From: Tetrahymena thermophila SB210
Taxonomy: Eukaryota; Ciliophora; Oligohymenophorea; Hymenostomatida; Tetrahymenidae
NCBI RefSeq assembly: GCF_000189635.1
Contig: NW_002476418.1
Coordinates: 992,001-1,056,000, forward strand
DNA: 64,000 bases
Reading direction: 5' to 3'
The notes beneath the pieces were generated by a model, which had not been told where the DNA came from, did no database searches, and saw nothing but the letters and a program-made list of their open reading frames with translations. Shown piece by piece: positions 1 through 11,420 of this stretch. Numbering within the stretch: the stretch's first letter is position 1; every line of letters starts with the position of its first letter. The translations under genes were made by a program, and so were the position numbers.

Positions 1-1439
1 TTTCGTTAAAATTTTTTAGCTTAATCCTTTTTGTAATAAGTAAAAATTATAATGAAGGGTTAGTTTTTAGCAATTTAGACAGGCACTTCAGTTTTCTTTT
101 CAGTAATTTTTAGCATCATTTCTATTAGGTCTAGAAATTCTTATCCTTTTTAGACAGACAGACAGCACTTTCAGTTTTAGAGAAAAAGAAAATCCATAAT
201 CTCACTCATATTATTTGATTATATTTTTTCAACTATCTTATCTAATCTTCTTTCCATCAACTTTTGCGTCAAAAATCCAACTCTCCTCAAGTCTAAACAT
301 CCTATTTCAGAAATCCTATCAGATTTCCTCATTTCCAATTCGATATTATCTGTATTCTTTCATTGAACTTGATTAAATCAACTTTCATTTTTTCATAGCT
401 GCATTCAATTAGAACTATGCGCAATTAACAATAAGTTTTTATTTATATTAATTTATTTTTCTTTCGTTAGAAAATTTCTTAATTAATTAATCAAACCTAA
501 AATTTAAAATCAAAAACAAAAATTAAAAATTTTTAACAGAAATATCCAATATTAATAATTAATCAAATATTGGTATATTTAATAATAATTGACTCTTGCA
601 ACTAAAGAAAGCTCTAGTTAAATTTTTTAGATATTTATAAGATATTTATTGGAAATTAAGATATTGAATTATTTATAATCAAGCTAAAATAAGCATTAAT
701 TTAGATTTTAAAAATAAATTTAAAAAATTATTATTATTATTTTTAAGTAAAATCTTTATTTAAAATAAATAAATGTATTTTTTAGATTATATATACTTTA
801 ATTCATAATATAATAAATATCTTTGAATATAAAAAACCCATTTATATATTTAATATTAAAAAAATAGAATTTATTTTTTATAATTTAAATATAATTTGTA
901 AATTTTAATCAAATTAAATATATTTAAAAAAGATTTAAAATAAAAAAATATATTATTTAAACCTTATGCCAGACTGTATTTAACAGAAATTTTAATATAA
1001 AAGCAAAAAATTTATTAATTATTATTAATTTAATAAAATTAAGATTTTAATCAAGATCAAGCTTACTTTATAAAATCTTAATAAAATATTTTTTAATTTG
1101 TGAAAATTAATTAAAGATTCAAAAGAATTCATAAAATAAATATAAGTTAAAATGGTCATATAATTATTTGAAATTAATAATCTATCTATCTATTTTTAAT
1201 CATTTGAAGCAAAATTCAAATAAAATAAACTAAATATAGATTAAATAAATACAATTAGTTTGAGTATTGATAAGTTGCTACTAATAAAAGATTTCAATAA
1301 TTAAGTATTCATTATTTGATATTAAGACATACATCTATATTAAATTTTAAGTAAAATAAGAAAAGAAGTGATTCAGTAAAGTATTTGTTAGTGAATGGAA
1401 GGAATGGGTAGTTAATTATGTATTAAAAAAATTTTTTAT
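1..1439. other. AT-rich intergenic stretch with one possible gene tail
   Basis: Apart from the open stretch at 171-349 described separately, this segment is AT-rich sequence in which I see no conserved frame, RNA gene or convincing repeat. A short (ACAG)n-like run lies near 153-166. It includes the 3' flank of the kinase gene that ends at 1440. Confidence 0.5.
171..349 (-). CDS. possible terminal exon of an unidentified gene
   Basis: On the minus strand a frame runs from a TACAG acceptor-like site at 350-354 to a TGA at 171-173. It encodes about 59 charged, helix-like residues (for example RKSDRISEIGCLDLRRVGF, then TQKLMERRLDKIVEK). The purine-rich sense strand and balanced codon use differ from the surrounding spacer, which is why I list it. 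The preceding exon is unclear. A second open stretch on the same strand at about 355-425 (LIECSYEKMKVDLIKF) is out of frame with it unless spliced. No family is recognised. It could be a real 3' exon, a decayed gene, or chance. Confidence 0.3.
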
Positions 1440-3758
1440 TCATTTGTCTTGTTGTTATTACTAATCGTTTTAACCTTCAATTAAATTGATAGTTGGTTCT
1501 TTAGATTTGCTTTTCTTCCTCTTTTTATTTCTCTTTTCTCTTAGCATAGTAAGAAACTCAGTAAAATCAATCTAATTAATTTTTAATATGTTCATCAATT
1601 TTAATTAAAAATTTCAATAATTACTTCTCCATCTCCATTTGTGTCAGCTTCTTTTATGAGCTCGTCGATATCAATTTCTCCGATCGATATTATATCAGTT
1701 CCTAGAATATCTTGCAATTCTTGCCTTGTAATTTTGCCATCATTATTTTTATCAATTTTTAAAAAGGCTTATGTGATGGCTTTATCAGTTTAAAATTCAG
1801 GATTTGCTAAAAATGTTGCTATGAATTCTATAAAATAATGTTAATTTCAAAAAATTAATAATAATTTTTAAACCTGAATAATCTATTTGTCCACTATTAT
1901 CAAAATCCATTGCTTAAAAGATCTGTTTCACTTCACTCTCTTGAAAATCTAAATTACATTTTTCTTTAAATAACTGAAGACCTATTTTTATTATGTTTAT
2001 GGATATAATATTTACTTAATTTATTGATTAATTAATTAATTAATTACCTCCTTTTAATTCATCTAAACTAATACGTCCATTTCCATCCTTGTCCATACTA
2101 ACAAATATCTATAATTAGATATTAAATATTTAATTTAAAGCATAAATATAATTATTTCACCTATTTCAAAACATCTAAATCACTGTCCTATATCTGAGAT
2201 GCCATATAAATGAGAATTGTCTTTTTTATACTTAAATTTAAAAATAAACAAAATGATTTGGAATTTCTAAGAGATTTATTTATTTACTTTTTAAGTTCTA
2301 CTATTTTCTTTAAACCTGCTAGAGAATCACTTGAAATAATTAAATTTTGATTTTCTCTGCTCACTTACTATTACACCCATGGATGGTTATAACAATCAAT
2401 ATCACAGAGTCTTTTTTTAGGATTCTTCACCAGCAATCTTGATATTAAATCTCTCACCTTTGATTAAAATATATTAAAATCTCACAAAAAAAAAAATTGA
2501 TTACTTCATTGCTGCATTCTAAAAATGCTTTTAAATTTAAATTATAGTTGCATTTTCTTATTGAATAGAATATTTCTTAAGCATTTTTTCCATAAAAAGG
2601 AGGTGTTCCCGAAAGCAAAATATAAAGTATTACTCCGAGTGCCCAGTTATCAACTTACTCACTATATTATCCTTCAATAACTTCTGGAGCTATATAATAA
2701 GGCTTTTTAAAGTATAATACTCAATTAATTACTTTATCGATATAAATTATCTTACTGTACCAGATTATTGTCTCAAAACTTCTCCTTTTTTGAATTTTTT
2801 AGAAATTCCAAAATCTATCATTTTTATTGTTGTTGGATCTGACTTCTTTTTAAGCAAAAAATTTTCAGGCTTTAAATCTCTTTTTATTAGATTTTTCATT
2901 AATATAATTAATTTTTCAAGAATATTTACCTATGAATTACTCCATTATCATGAATATATGATACTGCTGAGAAAAGTTATCTCATAATTAAAGCAGCATC
3001 TTTTTCTTAGAGTCTTTTGTTTTAAACAACATACTAAAATAATTCACCACCTTCACAATACCTGTTATATTTATTTGATAGGATTATATTTTAAAACGAA
3101 TTAAATGATTTAGATATTTACTCTGTTACTAAATAAATTGTGGACTCGCTTTCATATACTTCATAGAGTTTTATAATATTAGGATGATCCTTGTATTTTA
3201 AGAATATTAATAATTTAAAAAAACAAATAATATATTTGCTATTATAAAAGTAAATAAAATTTGTTATTTTTAAGAGAGAGCTTACAAGTTCTTTTAAAAT
3301 ATTTATTTCATCCTAAAATTATTGTTTATCAGACAATCTATCTTTTGCTACTGCTTTTACAGCTCTTTCATCTCCTATTTATTTTATTTTTCAAAATTAA
3401 TATAGATCAAGCAATTATTTTTTATTTTTATATGATTATTTAGCAAATTGCAAAAAGTAGAAATTTATATTTATTAAGCACAAACCTGTAATTCTATGAG
3501 TAGCTAAGAATACTACACCAAAGGCTCCTGATCCTAGCTCTTTTAGAAACTTATAGTCATCTCTTATTTTTTCTAAAAAGTAGAATTGGTATTAAAATTA
3601 GCTGAAAAAGTAATATTTTTGTTACTTTTATTAGAATATCTAAAAAACATTTATTTATTTACAATAAACTGTTATTTCATTTGGTATTCCTCATTTTACG
3701 AACAATTAGTTTTTACTAATTTGACATTTTATGTATCACCGCTAATTATATCACTCAT
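1440..3758 (-). CDS. calcium-dependent protein kinase (CDPK) with four EF-hands
   Basis: Ser/Thr kinase of the plant/alveolate CDPK family, in which a calmodulin-like domain activates the kinase when Ca2+ binds. The ATG at 3756-3758 begins MSDIISGD. The kinase domain shows the glycine loop ELGSGAFGVVF, the ATP lysine in RAVKAVAK, HRDLKPEN, DFGISKKF, GT-PYYIAPEV and VDNWALGVILY. A junction helix leads to four loops: DKDGNGRISLDE, DFDNSGQIDYSE, DKNNDGKITRQE and DTNGDGEIDFTE. All four are canonical once the introns are removed, including the last at 1572-1624, which splits loop 4. I count about 12 exons. The first ones are 3626-3758, 3486-3572, 3286-3374, 3122-3189, 3061 to 2930, 2879 to 2756, and then 2702 downwards. 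The C-terminus is a basic and Q-rich tail ending in TGA. There is no Gly2 for N-myristoylation, unlike many CDPKs. Exon joins in the middle are my inference from phase and homology. Confidence 0.93.
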
Positions 3759-4690
3759 ACTTCAGCGGAATGCAATGAAATTGTAGTTAATTTAGTAGAT
3801 TTTATTACTTTTTGTAAGCCAAATAAAAAGAAAACAGTAAATAAATAGGTCAAATACAAATAATAACAATTTATTAGAAATAATTTAACTATTTCTAATA
3901 ATCAACTACAGTGATTAAAAACATAAAAATTATAGCTAAATTATAATCCTGTTTAACAAATATAAATGAATAATCAATCTATCAAATATTCGAATTTAAT
4001 ATACTATTTTAATTTTTAAAAGAACAAATATATAAATACTAATTTCGACATACATTCGAAAGTAAGATATTTTACCAACAAATAATAAATTATCTACAGT
4101 AGCTGCATTCAAAAGAAACAATCTTAAAAATACCTTATTAAATAATTTGGCAAAAAGAAAATACTTTTTTATCCTAGTATTATTCAAATAGAAACTTTAA
4201 TCTTATAGGATAGTTAATATTACTGACCTTATAAATGTTAATTTTCTTCAGTTTTAAAATCTATAAAACTGTTTATAATAAAGAACAAATAAATAAAATA
4301 ATCAACATATCAATGAATTCAAGTATGACAAATGTTTTTTTCAAAAAGATATTTATTTTCTATTCACAATTTTACTAAACATTTAAAAAAATCACTTTTT
4401 AACTTAATTACTTTTCAGAATTATCAATTTGCTTTAGCTTACTGTATTTACTCATTTCATATTAATATTTAATTTCGCTTGCTATTTTTATTTTGCTTTT
4501 AAAAAACATAATTACAAAAATATTCTCTTTGCAACAAAAAAAATATTTATAAAAAATAATACAGTATATTATTTCCTTTTATAAAATTTATCTATTTTAA
4601 ATTTTAGATTAGCCATTTTTAAAATAATTAATTTTTAGTATTAAAATAAAAAAGTATGTTAAAATAAAATTAATAAATATAAAAAAAAAG
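3759..4690. other. intergenic, promoter side of the kinase gene
   Basis: AT-rich spacer between the kinase start and the tRNA 3' end. No conserved frame or repeat was seen. It should contain the kinase promoter and 5' UTR, but no distinct element stands out. Confidence 0.5.
4681..4689 (-). terminator. RNA polymerase III terminator
   Basis: A run of nine T residues on the minus strand starts one base past the tRNA-Asp 3' end, the standard pol III termination signal. It directly supports transcription of the tRNA on the minus strand. Confidence 0.85.
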
Positions 4691-4762
4691 CTCCGAGACC
4701 GGGAATTGAACCCGGGTCTCCTGCGTGACAGGCAGGAATACTAACCACTATACTATCTCGGA
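4691..4762 (-). tRNA. tRNA-Asp (GUC)
   Basis: The minus strand folds as a complete 72-nt cloverleaf. The acceptor stem TCCGAGA pairs with TCTCGGA, followed by a G discriminator. The D arm includes AGTGGTTAGT. The anticodon stem CCTGC/GCAGG encloses CTGTCAC, giving anticodon GTC for aspartate. The T arm is CCGGGTTCAATTCCCGG. The internal pol III A box (TAGTATAGTGG) and B box (GGTTCAATTCC) are intact. There is no intron and no encoded CCA, as expected for a eukaryotic nuclear tRNA. Confidence 0.97.
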
Positions 4763-4930
4763 TTTGATATAATTTAACTCATTATTTATGTTATTTTATT
4801 AACTTTAAATATAATAAATACATGGATATATGTTTTTTTTCAATTTTCAGAATTTTTATAATCTTTTTATTAATTAGATATCCAAATCAAATCGATTAAA
4901 GAAATATACGTTTTCAAAATTAATTATTTA

Positions 4931-7777
4931 ATGATCAAATTGCCTGATATAAAAGTAGACTTTGCTCTTAAGACTCACGACTCGGAAATAGACATTTAAT
5001 ATTTTTTTGAGCAGTACAAAGGTTCAACGAAATTGTCATTTACTTCATAGCTTAGCTTACAATTTTCTATTATCTTGGGCAATTACTTGAAATTTGTTAA
5101 GAATATCACTCATTTAGATATCAAAATACTACCAAATTAAATCAGTTCAGCTGGTATAAGTGGTATCGCAAAAGGACTTTGGTTTCTTGAAAATCTAAAT
5201 TATTTATCTCTTGAGATATAAAATAATAATATAAGCGAATAAGGATGCTGGGGTTTATGCTAGGGTTTGTAGACACTCCAGGGTTTAAAGACATTTTATT
5301 TAATTATTGGAGAGTGTAATTATATTAAAGATTAAGGAGTAGAGGCAATAAGCTAATCAATAAAACATCTTTTTTAATTAGAAAAACTTGCTTTAGTCTT
5401 TTAGGAAAACTAATTAGGTTCAGATAGTGGTTAGCATTTAGGCCAAGGTATTAAAGACTTGAAAAAACTTAAAAAATTTTTGTTAACAATTGAACCAGGA
5501 AATTAAATTCTTTCAGAAGGAGCCTAAGGAATATCTAAAGGCTTAAGATAATTAAATAATTTGGAAGTTTTACAAATAATAATAACTCACAATAAAATTG
5601 GGAAAGTGGGATTTGACAGTCTTGGTGAAGCTTTATATAGCTTAAAAAGTTTATAGAAACTATCATTAAGCTTAACTTAAGTAAATATTAAATTGAATGA
5701 ATCAAATGCGATAAGCTAAGCAGTTAAAAAATTAACAAATCTTAATTATCTCTTTTTAGATATATAGAAAGATTAAGAAATAGGTTCATCAATTTCTAAT
5801 TTAGTTAATTTAAGTTACTTAAATATCAAACTCTCTGATAAGATTGGTCTTTTAGGAGTAATAAATTTTGGCTAGGGTTTAAAAAGGCTAAGCAATTTAA
5901 ATGAGCTGTATATTCTAGTTGAAAAGTTTAACAATACGTAGGTTTAAGGTGTTTAAGAGATTTGTGAATCTCTAAAAAACTTGTAAAATTTACAAAAACT
6001 TTCTTTTATAATTGAAAACAATAATTCCATCTAATCTGAGGGAGCTGTGCATATAGGAAATTCACTAAAGTTTTTGAAAAAATTGAAGTATTTAAAACTT
6101 CATATTCTTAGAGATAATAATATTTCATTCGAGGGTGCTCAAAAAATAGGTGAAAGCTTTTCAGAATTATAAAATTTATAGACTTTGAACTTAGAAATAG
6201 GAGATCTGAATCATATAACCTCATAAGGTTTGATTTCAATTTCTGAAGGGATCAGTAATTAAATGAGCTTGTAAGATCTTAAAATAATAGTCAAAAGCTA
6301 AAATTAAATAAATAATCAATAAGGATACAACACCTTTTCTAAGAATATAAATAAGCTAAAATAATTAACTAATTTTCATTTTGAAATAGGCTGTGAAAAT
6401 TTAAGTTAAATAGGAGAAATTTATACCGATATGAAAAACTTGCAGAAACTATCTATTATTATTGCTACAGAGAATCATATTAGAAATAGTGCAGGGATTG
6501 GATTAGGGTTTCATAATTTAACTAATTTAACAAATTTAACATTATAAATTGATTCTGGAAATGAGTTAGGCGAAGATGGTGTTTGCAAAATTGCAACAGG
6601 TTTATCTCATTTGTTAAATTTAACTCATTTAAGACTTACATTTGGAAGCAAAAATCATGTAAAAAATGGAGGGGTTATTGGACTAGGAAGAAATATTTCA
6701 GCGTTAAAAAAATTAGAAGAATTGTATTTATAAATATTTGAAGATAATTAAATTGGAGAAGAAGGAATACTCAGCCTCAGTAGCGAACTGTCAAAATTGC
6801 AGTCACTAAAAAAGCTAGATTTAAATATTTATGAGCCTTATGTAATTTCTGCAATAGCATTATTAGAGAACAATACTAGTCTAACTAATGAAATGTTTAA
6901 CTTAAGTAATATGACCAGAAATGAATTTTACTTTTAGCGTAGCACGAAAGAAGAGCTAGAACTATTAAAAATACCTTATTACTTTAATATGTTTTTGAAT
7001 TGCAATCTGTCAGGTGTTGGCTAAGGACTTAAACTCCTTTCAAGCTTAACAAGTTTAACAATTTAACAATATAAATAAAAACCTAATATATTAGGATTAA
7101 CAGATTTGTACCATTCAATATAAGAGCTTCCAAATTTAAGGTCTTTAGAAGTATCTTTTCTAAATTGTCCATTCCCTTGTGAACTTATTAGGAAGTTGTG
7201 TGAATGTTTTGGTAAACTTGTTAATTTAGAGAGCTTAACATTTATAATTAACTAACTTGTAATTGAAGAGAAAGAGAAATGCTAAATTCCTTCATTAGGA
7301 ACATCACTAAAAAAATTAGTAAACTTATAAAAACTTTGTTTTAATATTAATTATGAATTTGCTGAAGAAAGTTACAAAAAATTAGGTTATGGCATTAACT
7401 CTTTGAAAAATTTGTAGAGCTTAGAGTTCCTAGCATACGATTATAAGCAAGTATAAGGATGGTTTTCAGAAATAAAAAATCTAAAAACCTTAATTTTGAA
7501 TTACAAATTCGAAACTCCTTCTAGAGCATAAAATACGACAATGTTTTAATAAATTTTCAATGAAATATCTCATATAAAAACATTGAATTGTTTCAAAATA
7601 ATAAATTACAAAGGTTACATTATGGGAATTTTTTAATTCCCTGTTCTCAATATATTAAATGCATTAAGATAGCTGAGATATTTCGAAATAAATAATTCAA
7701 CCTTAAAATAAGAAAAGCAACACCTATTGAACTAAGCATATAGAACTTAGAAAAGATTGATTTCACTTAAAATATGA
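4931..7777 (+). CDS. 948-residue leucine-rich-repeat protein (ribonuclease-inhibitor-like), intronless
   Basis: A single frame from ATG 4931 to TGA 7775-7777 contains no internal TGA over 949 codons but very many TAA and TAG, which reads only in the ciliate code. The protein is built almost wholly of irregular LRRs of the RI-like kind. Each has a segment such as LKNLKKFLLTIE or LTNLTNLTLQID followed by a linker of the form xGxxGxxxIxxxL, for example LSEGAQGISKGL and LGEDGVCKIATGL. No signal peptide, membrane segment or other domain is visible. The last 60 residues are basic and lose the repeat. LRR solenoids bind proteins; nothing here names the partner. The start is the first ATG after a TA-rich leader. 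It is unusual in having no introns, whereas the related LRR genes at 29-37 kb have one exon per repeat. Confidence 0.88.
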
Positions 7778-8904
7778 AGAAGTTAAAATCAAATTTAGAA
7801 TTGATTTATTCTGAATAATTTTCTTAAAATTTCTATCTAATCTTCATCGAAATAAAATAAGTTAGATCTTTAAAAGCATAATATAAAAAAAAGATTAAAA
7901 TTTTTCTTTAATTTTTAGCTTATAGATTTGATTAATAAAAGTTTAAAAACTTATTCAGAATTTCATTTCTAGATTTGCGCTTTTTAATTTTGAAAATTAA
8001 AAAAATGGCTTAATTAAATTAAACTAAAAACTTTGATTCTATGTTTTATGTTTGAAGTTAAATAAATTGATTTATATATTTTACAATTAATCTTTTTGGT
8101 TATTAATTTTCTTTTAATGAATTGAGTAGCTTGATTACGTTTTCGAATTAATATTAAAAATTAAATAAATTATGAATCTATTAGTAAAGTGGAATTTCAA
8201 TTCAAACACATAATTTAAATAGAAAAAAGTTTATGAATAGCTTTTAATACTATATAGATAAATATTATGAATAATAAGAAATTATTACTAAATAATAAAA
8301 CATTTTAAGCTTTAAATTGAATATAAGCTAGACTCTTATTTTTAAAATTAAAAATTTATTTTTTTATTATAAAAAAACTTTTTTTATATAAATTTATTAA
8401 AAAGCATACAATAACTTTGAGATATCTTCTATATTTCCTCTATTATTATCAATTTGTATTAGATAATATTAAATCAATTTCTACAAATAGTTTTAATCAA
8501 ATAAAATATCTATAAAAATGTATCTTTAAAAAACAATTTAATATTTTAAATTTTGAATTTATTAATAGTAAGAATATATATATTTATATATATTTACTGT
8601 TAAGTTAATCTACTTAGTTATTAAGTTTCTTTCAACAATAAATTTAATGACTTGGTTAACTTTTTGAATTAATTTAATTTGAAAATATAATTTGAGTAGC
8701 AATATTTTTATGAATAGTTTTTAATAGTATACAAATATATATAATAAATAATAAGACATTATTATAAAATTACGCAAAATTAATTTAAGTGTTTATTTAT
8801 TTATATTAAATTTAATAGATATTGTTAACATAAATTATTCTATATAGGTTTTGGTTAAGCAAGCAGAGCTAATGTTTGTTTTACAATTGTTTTTTTATTT
8901 TTAA
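7778..8904. other. convergent intergenic region
   Basis: AT-rich spacer between the 3' ends of the LRR gene (plus) and gamma-tubulin (minus). No frame or RNA was recognised. It contains diffuse internal repetition: phrases like TTTATGAATAG followed by CTTTTAATA or TTTTTAATA occur near 8230 and 8705, next to similar TTAATTTTGAAAATTAA-like stretches. Confidence 0.5.
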
Positions 8905-10812
8905 TCAGTTTTCGTCTTCCAAGCCATCATCGAAGTAATCTAAATAGTTAGGTTCTTCAGCAGCTTTATATTCTTCTATTAATTATTGTACTACTTCCCT
9001 ATTTAAATTAGTAATAAATATATTAATTAAAAATGATTTTTAGAGTTTATTTACTTGGAATCATCGAACTCCTCTAAGTTAAAAGAATCAACCTTTTTAA
9101 ACTATTCTATATAAGCATTCTTTTTTCTCATTATGTCAAAGTTAGAGATAATCTTCTCAAAAAGCTTTTAATATAAGGCAAAAAATATTTTTTTAATTTT
9201 AGAATAATAATAATAATTATTACTGTATGGATGCTTGTGTGGTTGGCGAGCATAAGACCACTTACTTTATGAGATGTTTCTATGTATGGTGATTTTTTAG
9301 ATAATGCAACTTGTATGGAGGCAGGTCCCCAGTTAATAAAGTTAGCTTTTTTTAAAATATTTTTATTCATTCAATTTTTATTTATTTAAAATTTTACCTA
9401 ATTTTCTTTCTCTAATACGCTAAAGTGATTTATGAATTTGAGATGCATCAACTTCTCCTTGAATTACATTCATAATTGAAATATATTGTCCCTTTTTAGT
9501 TGAAGCACTAACCATGATATTCTTTGTTTAAAGTAATCTTCTCATAACATCAAGTACAGTAGTCTTTCTAATAGTTTTTATATGTCTATCAATAGAGATA
9601 GGAGTATATCCAGTCATTAAGAAATGACATTTAGGTGTAGGAACAAGAGATGCAAGTAAACCAACTAAATCGTTATTCATATAACCAGGGTATCTGAGTG
9701 TGGTAGTACATGCTGCCATAACTGTTGAGACAAGTGAGTTTGTGGTTTCAATTGTAGGATTTTCCAATTTTAATCTGTCTTGTGCTATTTTTTCTAAAGC
9801 GTTATTATCTAAAACAGTGGTTGCATCTGCATTCAAAGCAAGTCTCTTTAAAGTTAAAAGAGAGTTATAAGGATGTACGACACCATCTGTGTGTCCACTA
9901 GGAAAAACAGAGTAAGTCTTAATAATTTTTTTAGGGAATCTATCATTTAATTTCTCCAATAAATAAGAGCCAACACCTGAACCAGTACCACCTGCAATAC
10001 TATGAATCAAAAGAAAAGCTTCAAAACTATCAGATGTATCAGCTTCTCTGTCAATCATATCAAGAAGATCATCTTGGACTAATATTTTTTAAATTATAAT
10101 AAAGCATCACATATAAATGAGAGAACATAATTTTTTTAAAAATTTGATAAGCTCAATTATTTTTATTTGTAAATTATAGATTAAAATCCATTATATTTCT
10201 ATGCAATTCTTTCATTTAATCTCAATCTTTAAATCGAATTTCCTTAATTCTTTCAATAAATTTTGATATAATTTTAAAAATTTTGCTTATCTAAAACACA
10301 ACATTTTTAGTAATTTTATAACAATTTTTAATTTATAAGTTTTAAAATTTACTTTTATTAGCTTCTTAATAACCGTATGCCCACACATTACCAGCACCTG
10401 ATCCATCAGTTCCATAAAAAATATTTTCTGGGTTATATAGTGAACTATAATCAGATTATTTAACTATTCTCTTTAGAACTCTGTCTTCTAAATCAATAAG
10501 ACAGGCCCTTGGAATATAATGCTAATCATCTGCTTAATAAAAGAAAACTTCTTTTCTGTCATCAGTGTTTGTTGCATATTCTTGTAAAATACCTTCTTGG
10601 TTAATACCATGCTCTAAACAAAGCTATTTCCAAAATTCCATACCAACTTGAATTTTTAAAAAAATTAAATTATAAATCCATCCATTCCTATAAAGCTGAT
10701 GAAGTGCTAAAATAATAAGCAAATCTCCATTATTTAAACTCTAATCTCAAATAAATCTAATACTTTAGTTTCCGCATTGGCCGACTTAAAGTGTAATTAT
10801 ATCTCTAGGCAT
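8905..10812 (-). CDS. gamma-tubulin
   Basis: GTP-binding tubulin of the gamma-tubulin complex, which nucleates microtubules at basal bodies and other organising centres. Six exons join in phase: 10764-10812, 10353-10646, 9398-10078, 9224-9345, 9055-9164 and 8905-8998. They give 449 residues, the usual length for gamma-tubulin. Diagnostic sequence includes the start [33 protein letters not shown], the tubulin GTP motif [59 protein letters not shown] and an acidic tail [11 protein letters not shown]. The segment LANFINW becomes continuous only after removing the 52-nt intron 9346-9397. PYNSLL rather than beta-tubulin sequence, and [13 protein letters not shown], separate it from alpha and beta. 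No key residue is missing. It is somewhat divergent, for example in the C-terminal helices. Confidence 0.96.
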
Positions 10813-11420
10813 TTTATTTATAAATTTGCTAATAAAAACGGTTCTCTTGTAATTATTGACTTGCTTTCCTTTTTATAAGTTTCTTAGTATTTATTTGAAT
10901 TTTTATCAAATTAATAAATCACAAACAATAAATAAGATCTTCTTTCTACTTTTGATGTCAATAAAATTTGAAATTTTTTCTTTTTAAATTAAAATTTGCG
11001 CAAAACTCTCACTATTATATTATTTATATCAATTCACTCACTCACTCACTCCTCACATTATTTTTCTAATCTAAATAACCCCGCTCATTTTTAATTGATT
11101 ATTTCTTATCAAGTATTTTTTATATTCATAAAATAAATGATATTATCTTTTAAAGTAAATTAATAAGTAAATTATAATTAAATCTAAAACATAAATATTA
11201 AATAAATAAAATCATTTAAAAAAATACTTTTATAAATAAAATGAACAAAAATACTCATTTTAAAAATTTAATTAAATAATTATTTTGCAAAATTATATTT
11301 TTTTAATAAATTCTAATTAAAAGTCAATCACAATTTATATAGTTAGTTAGTATTTTATATTATTAGATGAATAAAAGTCAGCTATTTTTATGTAGGTTAT
11401 GATGAAATGCTTTGAGGTTT
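10813..11420. other. intergenic with a (CTCA)n run
   Basis: Spacer holding the gamma-tubulin 5' flank and the cyclin 3' flank. A short CTCA/ACTC microsatellite lies at about 11033-11057. No other structure was seen. Confidence 0.5.

Noticed and set aside
2790..3786. Several plus-strand open frames of 60-66 codons
   Set aside because: They lie antisense to the kinase exons and introns and encode hydrophobic low-complexity peptides.
8905..10812. Alpha- or beta-tubulin as an alternative for the tubulin gene
   Set aside because: The N-terminus [18 protein letters not shown], the [15 protein letters not shown] segment and the acidic non-E-hook tail fit gamma-tubulin.
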